From assembly GCF_026340095.1 (NCBI RefSeq), contig NZ_JAPEPO010000001.1, forward strand, positions 62,001 to 126,000: a stretch of 64,000 bases of DNA, written 5' to 3'. A program made the position numbers and the translations under genes. The notes beneath the pieces were generated by a model. The model made no database searches and had not been told where the DNA came from. It saw only the letters and a list, made by a program, of their open reading frames with translations. This DNA comes from Streptomyces sp. NBC_01446. GTDB taxonomy: Bacteria > Actinomycetota > Actinomycetes > Streptomycetales > Streptomycetaceae. Every line of letters starts with the position of its first letter. Position 1 is the first letter of the stretch. Positions 6,864-14,890 of the stretch are shown piece by piece.

Positions 6864-9593
6864 GTGGACACCCCCCTGGCCATCCCCGCCCTCTCCGACG
6901 CGACCGAACTCTCCTGCGACGTCCTCGTCATCGGCGGCGGCACCGCGGGCACGATGGCCGCCCTGACCGCCGCCGAACGCGGCGCGGACGTGCTGCTCCT
7001 GGAAAAGGCGCACGTACGGCACTCCGGCGCACTCGCCATGGGGATGGACGGCGTGAACAACGCGGTCATCCCGGGCCGGGCCGAACCGGACGACTACGTC
7101 GCGGAGATCACCCGCGCCAACGACGGCATCGTCGACCAGTCCACCGTCCGCCAGACGGCGACCCGAGGCTTCGCGATGGTCAAGCGCCTGGAGTCGTACG
7201 GCGTGAAGTTCGAGAAGGACGAGCACGGCGAGTACGCGGTCCGCCAGGTGCACCGCTCCGGTTCGTACGTGCTGCCGATGCCGGAGGGCAAGGACGTCAA
7301 GAAGGTCCTCTACCGGCAGTTGCGGCGCCGCGAGATGCGCGAGCGGATCCGCATCGAGAACCGGGTGATGCCCGTCCGGGTACTCACCGTGGACGGCCGT
7401 GCCGTGGGTGCGGCCGGATTCAACACCCGCACAGGCGAGTTCGTCACCGTACGGGCGGGCGCGGTGATCCTGGCCACCGGGGCATGCGGCCGCCTCGGCC
7501 TGCCCGCGTCCGGCTATCTCTACGGGACGTACGAGAACCCGACGAACGCGGGCGACGGCTACGCCATGGCGTACCACGCGGGCGCCGCGCTCACCGGGAT
7601 CGAGTGCTTCCAGATCAACCCGCTGATCAAGGACTACAACGGGCCGGCCTGCGCGTACGTCGCGAACCCGTTCGGCGGCTACCAGGTGAACCGGCACGGC
7701 GAGCGGTTCGTGGAGTCGGACTACTGGTCGGGGCAGATGATGGCCGAGTTCGCGGCCGAACTCGCCTCCGACCGCGCCCCGGTGTACCTCAAGCTCAGCC
7801 ATCTGCCGGAGGAGACCATCACCGCCGTCGAGTCGATCCTGCACACGACGGAGCGGCCCACACGCGCCACGTTTCACGAGGGCCGCGGCCATGACTACCG
7901 CACGCATGACATCGAGATGCACATCTCGGAGATCGGCCTGTGCGGCGGCCACTCGGCGTCCGGCGTACGGGTCGACGCCCACGCCCGCACCACCGTCCCC
8001 CGCCTGTACGCGGCCGGCGACCTCGCCTGCGTACCGCACAACTACATGATCGGCGCGTTCGTCTTCGGGGACCTGGCGGGTGCGGACGCTTCCCAATTCC
8101 GTGCGTATGAAGGCACGTTGCCCGGCAAGCAGCTCGCCGCCGCGCACGAGCTGATCTACCGGCCGCTGCGTCACCCCGACGGGCCGCCGCAACCTCAGGT
8201 CGAGTACAAGCTGCGGCGGTTCGTGAACGACTACGTGGCTCCGCCGAAGGCCGGGCCGAAGCTGTCCCTGGCCGTGGAGGCGTTCGAGCGGATGACGGGA
8301 GAGATCGCCGGGATGGGGGCGCGCACCGCCCATGAGCTGATGCGGTGCGCGGAGGTGTCGTTCATCCGGGACTGTGCGGAGATGGCCGCGCGCGCCTCGC
8401 TGGCGAGGACCGAGTCGCGCTGGGGCCTGTATCACGAGCGGCTCGACCATCCTGAGCGGGACGACGCGGGGTGGTTGCACCATCTCGACCTGTACAAGTC
8501 CCTTTCGGGGGCGATGGAGTTCAGGGCCAGGCCGGTCGAACCGTACGTCGTGCCGGTGCCGGAGTTCGAGCCGTCGGCGGCCGGGGCGGAGCGGGTGCTG
8601 GGCGAGGTCGCGTTGGTGCCGGTGGCGACGGCGGGGCAGCGGGACGTCGCTCCGGCCGCCCGCCCGGCCGCGTCCGCCGCGCCGTCTCCCCCGCCCTCGG
8701 CGACCCGGGCCCCCTCGTCGAGCCCCACCCTCCTCGCTCTCCTCTCCCTGGCCGAAGAGACCCCCGACCTGGACGCGCTCTCCGCCTACCTTGAGGACTC
8801 CGACCCGGCGGTGCGGGCGGCCGCCGTCGCCGCCCTCGCCGAGACGGTGCCCGCCGGGGCCGGTCCCGCGCTCGCGGCACGGCTACGGGATGCCGCGCCC
8901 CAGGTCCGGCAGGCCGCCGCCGGTGCGCTGCGCGAACTGGTCGAAGTCCTGCCCGCAGAAGATGAGTTGGGGTCCGGTCTGCGAGCAGCCCTCGGTGTGG
9001 CGGACCCGGCGGTGCGGGGCGCCGCGCTGGACGTCCTGCGGGAACTGCGGCTCGGCGACGCCTCGGTGTACGCGACCGTGCTCGCCGACACCGACATCGA
9101 CGTACGTATCCAAGCCGTGCGGGCCCTGGTCTCGGTGGACGCGGCCGCTCAGCTCTCGGCGGCCACGGCAGACCCGGCCCGCGAGGTCAGAGTCGCGGTC
9201 GCCCGCGGCTTCGCGGCGGTGCACGACCCGTCGCCGACCCCGCTCGCTCCGCTCCTCGACGACTCCGACCCGCTGGTGAGAGCAGCCACTCTCACGGCAC
9301 TCGCCGATACGGGCTGCCCGCCCCCGTATGCCGAACGGGCCGTGGCCGCGCTCGACGAGCCCGCCTGGCAGGTCCGGGCCGGCGCCGCGACCGCCCTGCG
9401 AACGGCCAGGCCCACCACCGCAGTTCCCGCGCTCGCCAAGGCATCCACCGACCCCAACGCGGACGTCCGCAAGGCCGTCGTCCTGTCACTCCTCGCCCAC
9501 CGCGCCGACCCCGACGCCCGCGCGGCCCTCGCCGACGCGACCGCCGACCCCGACGCGGACGTCCGCGCCTACGCATCCCGCGCCGCGACGTGA
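6864..9593 (+). CDS. AprA/fumarate-reductase-like flavoprotein fused to a HEAT-repeat array
   Basis: A 909-residue, two-part protein. Residues about 15-590 form an FAD-binding dehydrogenase of the FrdA/SdhA/AprA superfamily: dinucleotide-binding VLVIGGGTAGTMAAL and LLLEKAHVRHSGALA at the N-terminus, AVILATGACGR, and a C-terminal FAD-closing stretch with GGHSASGV, RLYAAGDLA and YMIGAFVFGDLAG. After an Ala/Pro/Ser-rich linker (about 590-620), about nine HEAT/PBS-lyase-type repeats of about 31 residues (xxDPAVRAAAVAALAE style) run to the end. GTG 6864 was chosen for GAAAGG at 6851-6856. With the AprB-like ferredoxin and the ABC importer it probably forms a cytoplasmic redox enzyme for an imported oxyanion or sulfur compound; the reaction is unknown. 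It lacks an adjacent membrane anchor, arguing against respiratory fumarate reductase. Confidence 0.85.
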   Translation: MDTPLAIPALSDATELSCDVLVIGGGTAGTMAALTAAERGADVLLLEKAHVRHSGALAMGMDGVNNAVIPGRAEPDDYVAEITRANDGIVDQSTVRQTATRGFAMVKRLESYGVKFEKDEHGEYAVRQVHRSGSYVLPMPEGKDVKKVLYRQLRRREMRERIRIENRVMPVRVLTVDGRAVGAAGFNTRTGEFVTVRAGAVILATGACGRLGLPASGYLYGTYENPTNAGDGYAMAYHAGAALTGIECFQINPLIKDYNGPACAYVANPFGGYQVNRHGERFVESDYWSGQMMAEFAAELASDRAPVYLKLSHLPEETITAVESILHTTERPTRATFHEGRGHDYRTHDIEMHISEIGLCGGHSASGVRVDAHARTTVPRLYAAGDLACVPHNYMIGAFVFGDLAGADASQFRAYEGTLPGKQLAAAHELIYRPLRHPDGPPQPQVEYKLRRFVNDYVAPPKAGPKLSLAVEAFERMTGEIAGMGARTAHELMRCAEVSFIRDCAEMAARASLARTESRWGLYHERLDHPERDDAGWLHHLDLYKSLSGAMEFRARPVEPYVVPVPEFEPSAAGAERVLGEVALVPVATAGQRDVAPAARPAASAAPSPPPSATRAPSSSPTLLALLSLAEETPDLDALSAYLEDSDPAVRAAAVAALAETVPAGAGPALAARLRDAAPQVRQAAAGALRELVEVLPAEDELGSGLRAALGVADPAVRGAALDVLRELRLGDASVYATVLADTDIDVRIQAVRALVSVDAAAQLSAATADPAREVRVAVARGFAAVHDPSPTPLAPLLDDSDPLVRAATLTALADTGCPPPYAERAVAALDEPAWQVRAGAATALRTARPTTAVPALAKASTDPNADVRKAVVLSLLAHRADPDARAALADATADPDADVRAYASRAAT

Positions 9594-9679
9594 CCGCCAT
9601 GCGCGGCTGACGGGGCCGGCGTCGCGCGATGACCGCGCGGGCGGCGGATCGTTACAGGGGAGAGGAAAGGAGATCCACC

Positions 9680-10237
9680 ATGCCGACCCAGGGACCTGCG
9701 CAGCAGCCCACGACCGAGCTCGACGCCCGTTACAGCTCCGCGCTCAACCCCCGCCCCGGTGCCACCGACGTTTCCGCCACCGAATGGGCCGAGGCCCAGC
9801 GGCAGCTGGAGGCCGCCGAGATCTTCTGGGTGTCCACGGTGCGCCCCGACGGCCGCCTGCACGTCACTCCGGTCATCGCCGCCTGGCACGACGGGGTGCT
9901 GTACTTCTCCACCGGCGCGGGCGAACAGAAGGCGAGGAACCTCGCTCATGACGGGCACTGCGCGCTGACCACCGGACGGAATTCGCTCACCGAAGGTCTC
10001 GACGTCGTGGTCGAGGGCAAGGCCGCGCCGGTTGCCGATCCGGCGGTGCTCGAGGAGGTGATCACGGCGTACGAGGCGAAGTACGGGGCACACATCACCT
10101 CCGCCGAGGGCACCTTCCACGGGATCGGGGACGCGTTCCGGAAGGGCGACGTGATGGTGTTCGCGGTGTCCCCGGCCACGGCGTACGGCTTCGGCCGGGA
10201 CGACGGGGTCTACTCGCACACACGCTGGACGTTCTGA
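9680..10237 (+). CDS. PPOX-class flavin/F420-dependent protein
   Basis: A 185-residue split-barrel flavoprotein of the pyridoxamine-phosphate-oxidase-like superfamily. The typical strands FWVSTVRPDGRLHVTPVIAAW and GVLYFSTGAGEQKARNL bind FMN or F420, followed by LDVVVEGKAAPV. ATG 9680 has AAAGGAGA about 7 nt upstream. The gene is separate from the preceding cluster by 86 nt. Actinobacterial members are mostly F420H2-dependent reductases or of unknown role; the substrate cannot be deduced here. Confidence 0.82.
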   Translation: MPTQGPAQQPTTELDARYSSALNPRPGATDVSATEWAEAQRQLEAAEIFWVSTVRPDGRLHVTPVIAAWHDGVLYFSTGAGEQKARNLAHDGHCALTTGRNSLTEGLDVVVEGKAAPVADPAVLEEVITAYEAKYGAHITSAEGTFHGIGDAFRKGDVMVFAVSPATAYGFGRDDGVYSHTRWTF

Positions 10238-10327
10238 GTCCCACACGCACAAACCAATCGCCTCCACGTCGTTGATCCCGTAGGTTGCGCGGGTTGTTGT
10301 GGCTGCGGCGGAGAGGCGGTTGGGGAC

Positions 10328-11317
10328 GTGGCACCCAGAGCAGTGACGCGGAAGCAGTTGGCGGGTGCGGCGAAGGCCGCGCTGGGTGGCGGGCGACGGT
10401 TGGCGGCGGCTGAGCGAGTCGCGGGTGGGAGCAAGAAGGGCGTGTACCGCCTGGTGATGGACGACGCGACCACAGCGATCGCCTACCTGTGGGACGACGC
10501 CGAGAACTACTGGCCGGCGGCCGAGGGCGACGACGACCTCACCGACCCGTTCTCCCCCGGTCTCGGGATCGGCCTGTTCGAGGCCGCACACGCGCGGTTG
10601 GACACGCTCGGCGTCCGCGTCCCGGCGATCCGTCTCGTCGACCGCGACGGCACTCACTGTCCGGCCGACCTCGCGATCGTCGAGGACCTGCAGGGCGAGA
10701 ACCTGGAGGAACTTCTCGCACGTGATCCGCGCGCGGCCGAGCCGATCATGGCCCGGCTCGGGGAGGCTCTGGAGTCGATGCGGCGTCATCAAGCTCCCAC
10801 ATACGGCAAGGTGGCCGTCGTCGACGGGGGAGGTACCTCGCGCGGAACGTCATGCGAGGGGGTCGTCCTGGACCGTGCGCTGCGCGACCTCACCGAGGCG
10901 GCGTCGCGCGATCCACGGATCGCGCAAGCGCGCGAACGGCTTGAGCAGCGATTGCTGAGTCTCGCGGCGGCAGTACGACCGCGCGCGGAGTACGCGGTCG
11001 TCCATGGCGAACTGGGACCCGACCACGTGCTCGTGGACGCGGGCGGGAACCCCGCGGTGATCGACATCGAGGGCTTGATGTACTTCGACGTCGAGTGGGA
11101 GCACGTGTTTCTGCGGATCCGCCTGCACGACGCGTACCGGCCACTGGAGGTGGACGGACTGGACGAGGACAGGCTCGCGCTCTACATGCTGGCCCAGCGG
11201 CTCTCGCTGACGGCGGGACCACTGAGGCTGCTCGACGGGGACTTCCCCGACCGGGGGTTCATGGCGGCCATCGCCGAGCACAACCTGAACGAAGCGCTGG
11301 AGCTCGTCCACTCCTGA
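10328..11317 (+). CDS. APH-fold phosphotransferase family protein, atypical catalytic loop
   Basis: A 329-residue protein with the fold of aminoglycoside/choline phosphotransferases: nucleotide-lobe region at about 40-130 (VYRLVMDD, LAIVEDLQGENLEELL) and a Brenner-like loop HGELGPDHVLV near residue 225, followed by VIDIEGLMYFD. In the canonical family the loop is HGDxxxxN and the second motif D-x-D/E. Here the catalytic Asp is Glu and the Asn is His, so kinase activity is uncertain or differently specified. GTG 10328 gives full family length; a clear Shine-Dalgarno is absent. It is monocistronic. Confidence 0.7.
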   Translation: MAPRAVTRKQLAGAAKAALGGGRRLAAAERVAGGSKKGVYRLVMDDATTAIAYLWDDAENYWPAAEGDDDLTDPFSPGLGIGLFEAAHARLDTLGVRVPAIRLVDRDGTHCPADLAIVEDLQGENLEELLARDPRAAEPIMARLGEALESMRRHQAPTYGKVAVVDGGGTSRGTSCEGVVLDRALRDLTEAASRDPRIAQARERLEQRLLSLAAAVRPRAEYAVVHGELGPDHVLVDAGGNPAVIDIEGLMYFDVEWEHVFLRIRLHDAYRPLEVDGLDEDRLALYMLAQRLSLTAGPLRLLDGDFPDRGFMAAIAEHNLNEALELVHS

Positions 11318-11374
11318 ACGCTCCTGTTCGCAGCACGAGGGCGAAGGCTGTCCCCTCGGAGCGCGGCCCGAGGG

Positions 11375-12211
11375 TCAGTGAGCCCGCCGAGTTCCACGGA
11401 TCGAGGAAGGCTGAGAGCGCAGGGCCGCCAACCTGTCTTTGTCACCGGTCTCGGACAGGCAGTCGCCCAGCGCGAGGAGCGACAAGAGCTGTACGGGACG
11501 CCCTGCGGAAGCCGCTGCCTCCAGCTTGTGATGCCCGTCGAGCAGGAAGTGCGTCAGCCCCCAGTGCGTGTAGTAGTCGGTCGACAGGTCCAGCGCGGGC
11601 AGGCACACATCCAGGGTCGACACCGCCACGGCCGTCGGCACCAACCCCCGCTCCATCTGTTCGGCGTACTCCTCGACCCGCGCCCGGTCGTTCCACGTCG
11701 GGGGCACCATGGGCACGACGAACTCGTACAGGTGGGCTTCGTCATCGACCGCGGTCTCGAACGTGCGGTAGTACGGCGTGTGCGGGGACTCCGGGAGCCC
11801 CCAGAACGCGTCGAGGCCCCACGTGGCCACCTGCTCGTGGCTGAAGTAGTCGCCCTCCTGCCCCGGGAGGACCAGGTGTGGCTCGACGCTGAGCAGCAAG
11901 GGGAGGTAGCCGCCTTCCGGCAGCAGAGTGCCGAACGCGTCGAGCACACCATCGTCCAGGTCCGGGAGCTGCTCCGCCAGGCGCTCCTGCACGCTCTCCA
12001 ACGACAACTTTTTATTGGCGCCCTCAAGGCGGCGGAACAGGAACTGGCACGACCCGCACCAGAAACTGAGCTCGAAGGCGGGCTTTCCGTCGACCGCGAG
12101 CACCCTGCGCCCCGGCCCGGACCCCATCTTCGGTGACTCCGCCTCGAACCGCAGTCTCGCCTCGGACGCGGGTACTCCGAGCCTGCGCGGGTCACCCACC
12201 ATCACGTTCAT
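11375..12211 (-). CDS. Hypothetical protein with WCGSC and ParB-like DGHHKL motifs
   Basis: A 278-residue soluble protein that I cannot assign to a family. Visible elements are FWCGSCQFLFRR near residues 49-60 (a CxxC pair suggesting metal binding or thiol chemistry), acidic central segments, and LLDGHHKLEAAASAGRPVQLL near residues 225-245, which resembles the DGHHR-L-A motif of ParB/sulfiredoxin-type nucleotide-binding domains. ATG 12211 was chosen because the upstream in-frame extension is low-complexity Arg/Gly/Pro. It is followed in the same orientation by nothing close; upstream (12297) lies the SUKH gene, also on the minus strand, 85 nt away. Confidence 0.6.
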   Translation of the reverse strand: MNVMVGDPRRLGVPASEARLRFEAESPKMGSGPGRRVLAVDGKPAFELSFWCGSCQFLFRRLEGANKKLSLESVQERLAEQLPDLDDGVLDAFGTLLPEGGYLPLLLSVEPHLVLPGQEGDYFSHEQVATWGLDAFWGLPESPHTPYYRTFETAVDDEAHLYEFVVPMVPPTWNDRARVEEYAEQMERGLVPTAVAVSTLDVCLPALDLSTDYYTHWGLTHFLLDGHHKLEAAASAGRPVQLLSLLALGDCLSETGDKDRLAALRSQPSSIRGTRRAH

Positions 12212-12296
12212 GGTCGTGACCGTACGAGACCTCACCACCCCGCACAAACCCGATTCCGGCGTCGAGCCGGGGTCACCGCCGCACCGACCCGGCGGC

Positions 12297-14192
12297 CTAC
12301 CTGTGGCGCGTGAACGTGAGCCTCGCCTGCGTCCCACCTGGCGGCCGCGGCCTGAGCCACGGGTGCGTGGGGAGCGTCGGCAATCTGCCGTGGTTGAGGG
12401 CGAATTGGGGCAGGGAGACGCCGAATGTCGTCGCTATCGCGTCCAGGGCCCTGCTTTCGTCCGAGAGGTCGGTGGCCGGGCCGGCGGGGTCCGGGAACAG
12501 GTGGTCGGGCGAGAGCTCGTCGGGGATGTCGCCCGTCCGGTGGCGCTCCGCCTCGTGGACCGTGAACGCGTACCGCTGTTCCCCGTCCTCGGCGCAGGCG
12601 AAGTGGAACAGGCCCGGCTCCCACCACACCGTGAGGGCCCGGGTGCCGCGCGACAGCTCGGTGCCGGGGTGGGTCAGACGGGTACGGTCGAAGCCTGGCC
12701 AGCGGGCCGATTCGAAGGCGAAGCTCCAGCCGTCGAGGGCGCCGATCCTGGCGACGGGGCCGCGGCGCTCCTGCTCCCGCGAAAAGGGGAGGTCCCAGAA
12801 GTCCCGCTCGCTCGCCACCAGCTCCAGCGGGCCCGTACCGAAGCGCTCCGCCAGCACTTTGGGGCGTATGCCCTCCACCAGTACGAACCGGTACGCGTCC
12901 CTGCGCAGCTCGACCCTGGGTTGCCGATGGGTGAGCCACGCGAGCCCGTCGCGCACCGTCTCCCCCTCGACGGCGACCGGCGTGGGCATCGCCCCCGCCT
13001 GACCCGCCCGGGGTGTCATCAGCAGCTGCCGCCCCCGCTCCGGTGTGACGAGCAGCCCGAGGAGCGGATCCCCGAGCAGACCGAACGGTGCCACGTGGTC
13101 CTCCCGGTACGGCTCCCAGTGCGGGACCGCCGCCGCGAGTACCCGCCAGGCGCCGTCCGTGTCGCCCCAGCGCGCCAGTTCCCTGGCCTCCTCGACCGCT
13201 CGCCCGAACGGACCGGGCGACGTGTACTCGTACGTGCGTTGCCTGATCTGCTCCAGGACGGCACCGGCCCGCTCGCGGTCCGTCGCGTAGTCCTCGGTCG
13301 CCGGGCCGAGCACGAAGGTGTCGTCCCTCCGGTACTCGCGCAGGTGATCGCGCACCTTCAGGGGCAGCACCTCGCCCGCGTACAGCGGATCGTCCATGCG
13401 CGGGTCGACCGGCACCCAGCCGCGCCCGTCGAGCAGCGCCCGGAGTTGTGACGCCAGCAGGACGGCCCGCGGTCTGCCGAGTTTTTCCGCCTCGCCGAGG
13501 ACGGCGAGCGCCCCGTCCAACTCGCCTCTCAGACATGCGAGTCGGGCCTGCTCCACCTTGGCGTCGAGCTCACGCGTCACCACGTTCTCGAAACCTGAGT
13601 GGCCGCCGCCCAGGCGGTAGAACTCCTTGTACATGTCCTCCATGAACGCGCGGAACGAGTCGTACCGGTCCGGCGGTTCACCACCCCACCCGTGGTACAC
13701 GTACACCGCCCACTCCCCGTCGGCACCCACATCGCCCGGGTCGAGCAGCACATCCGTCATGTCCGAGTCGAGCGAGAGCTGCAGCGCCCGTCCCCACATT
13801 CCGGCCCTGAGTACCTCTTCCTCGGTCGGGTCCTGGTCCAGATGCTCCTCGTACATCACCTGCTGGCCGTACGGATCTCCGTACGGCGCGATGCGGTCGG
13901 CCCCGGCCAGCAGATAGACGAAGCCCTCGGCATGGCGCCAACCGTCCGTCGTCTCAAGGAAGGAGCGGAGGGACGGCGGCAGCGGCGCCGCTATCCCCAG
14001 CCCCCGGACCCGCTCCTCCAGAGCTGCCACCGCCGCCGGATCGGCCGGGCCGAATCCCAGCCAGCGGCCCCGGACGATCTCCTCGTCCAGCTCCTGGAAC
14101 TCCTCCGGATCCTCCGTGGCCAGCCCTTCCAGCCATTCCTCGCTCCACCGCTTGAGCAGCGGCCCCCACTCGAAGATCTCCATACGTGCCAT
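12297..14192 (-). CDS. SMI1/KNR4 (SUKH) domain protein, large multidomain
   Basis: A 631-residue soluble protein. The N-terminal 50-160 region matches the SUKH fold: AALEERVRGLGIAAPLPPSLRSFLETTDGW, then GVxVL-like strands and YDSFRAFM. The middle (about 210-450) is helical and Arg/Glu-rich; the C-terminus (about 470-600) includes a strand-rich module with YAFTVHEAERHRTGDIPDELSPDHLF. SUKH proteins in bacteria are usually immunity proteins to polymorphic toxins, but the length here and the absence of a neighbouring toxin argue for a different or fused role. Start chosen at ATG 14192 (a second ATG is at 14183); longer upstream reading is not protein-like. Confidence 0.72.
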   Translation of the reverse strand: MARMEIFEWGPLLKRWSEEWLEGLATEDPEEFQELDEEIVRGRWLGFGPADPAAVAALEERVRGLGIAAPLPPSLRSFLETTDGWRHAEGFVYLLAGADRIAPYGDPYGQQVMYEEHLDQDPTEEEVLRAGMWGRALQLSLDSDMTDVLLDPGDVGADGEWAVYVYHGWGGEPPDRYDSFRAFMEDMYKEFYRLGGGHSGFENVVTRELDAKVEQARLACLRGELDGALAVLGEAEKLGRPRAVLLASQLRALLDGRGWVPVDPRMDDPLYAGEVLPLKVRDHLREYRRDDTFVLGPATEDYATDRERAGAVLEQIRQRTYEYTSPGPFGRAVEEARELARWGDTDGAWRVLAAAVPHWEPYREDHVAPFGLLGDPLLGLLVTPERGRQLLMTPRAGQAGAMPTPVAVEGETVRDGLAWLTHRQPRVELRRDAYRFVLVEGIRPKVLAERFGTGPLELVASERDFWDLPFSREQERRGPVARIGALDGWSFAFESARWPGFDRTRLTHPGTELSRGTRALTVWWEPGLFHFACAEDGEQRYAFTVHEAERHRTGDIPDELSPDHLFPDPAGPATDLSDESRALDAIATTFGVSLPQFALNHGRLPTLPTHPWLRPRPPGGTQARLTFTRHR

Positions 14193-14334
14193 CGTTACAC
14201 CCACCACTGACAGTCGACCTGTCTCATCCCCGCGACGGAATACCCGCCGGTGTGTCCACCGTTCTCTCCCCCGACCGGCGTTGAAGACTGCATCTCGACA
14301 TGCCCGACGTGATCGACATACACGAGGAGTCGCT

Positions 14335-14763
14335 ATGCCCCTTCCGCTCGAAGAGCGCGAGGCGTTCCTGGCCGAACCCCACATCGGCGCCCTGGCCGTC
14401 GCCCGCGCGGAGGCCGGCCGTGCGCCACTGACGGTCCCCATCTGGTACTGGTACGAGCCCGGCGGCACCTTCTGGATCATGACCGGCCGGGATTCCGCAA
14501 AGGCGAAGGCCATCAGGGCCGCGGGCCGCATCTCGCTCATGACCGAACGTGTCGAGCCCACGGTCCGCTACGTCACCGTGGAGGGCCCGGTGACATCCGA
14601 AGTCACCTCCACAGTCACGGAGTTGACCGATCTCGCGGCCCGCTATCTGCCCGCCGACAAGGTCGACGAATACGTGAAGACCGCCACCGCCAAGCACGGC
14701 GCGCAGGTCACCTTCCACATCCGGCCGGAGCACTGGCTGTCGGCCGACCTCGGCTCCGTGTGA
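14335..14763 (+). CDS. Pyridoxamine 5'-phosphate oxidase-like (PPOX) protein
   Basis: A 142-residue small split-barrel flavoprotein. ALAVARAEAGRAPLTVPIWYWYEPGG and FWIMTGRDSAKAKAIRAAGRISLMTER are the usual FMN/F420-contacting strands; VRYVTVEGPV follows. ATG 14335 has GAGGAG about 6 nt upstream. It is divergent from the SUKH gene and isolated otherwise. Family members bind FMN, F420, biliverdin or heme; which applies here cannot be told. Confidence 0.82.
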   Translation: MPLPLEEREAFLAEPHIGALAVARAEAGRAPLTVPIWYWYEPGGTFWIMTGRDSAKAKAIRAAGRISLMTERVEPTVRYVTVEGPVTSEVTSTVTELTDLAARYLPADKVDEYVKTATAKHGAQVTFHIRPEHWLSADLGSV

Positions 14764-14890
14764 CACGACGAGCTGCGACGCGGTCGCCGTGGAAATGAGG
14801 CCCGCGCGGTCGTGACCCGGCTGCCCGCAGCAGCCAGTCCTACCGCGCGGACCGTGGCCGCCCACTCTGTCGGCCTGCCGGGCTGAGCCG

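Noticed and set aside
6114..8483. Long minus-strand open frame over the ABC ATPase and flavoprotein genes
   Set aside because: It is antisense to two strongly supported genes, has no family motifs and reflects high third-position GC.
6864..9593. Respiratory fumarate reductase or succinate dehydrogenase assignment for the flavoprotein
   Set aside because: No adjacent 2Fe-2S/3Fe-4S iron-sulfur subunit or membrane anchor genes; the partner ferredoxin and FAD-domain ending are more AprAB-like.
14764..14890. Possible small RNA or gene in the gap before the kinase pseudogene
   Set aside because: Only 127 bp with no promoter, hairpin or open frame of note.
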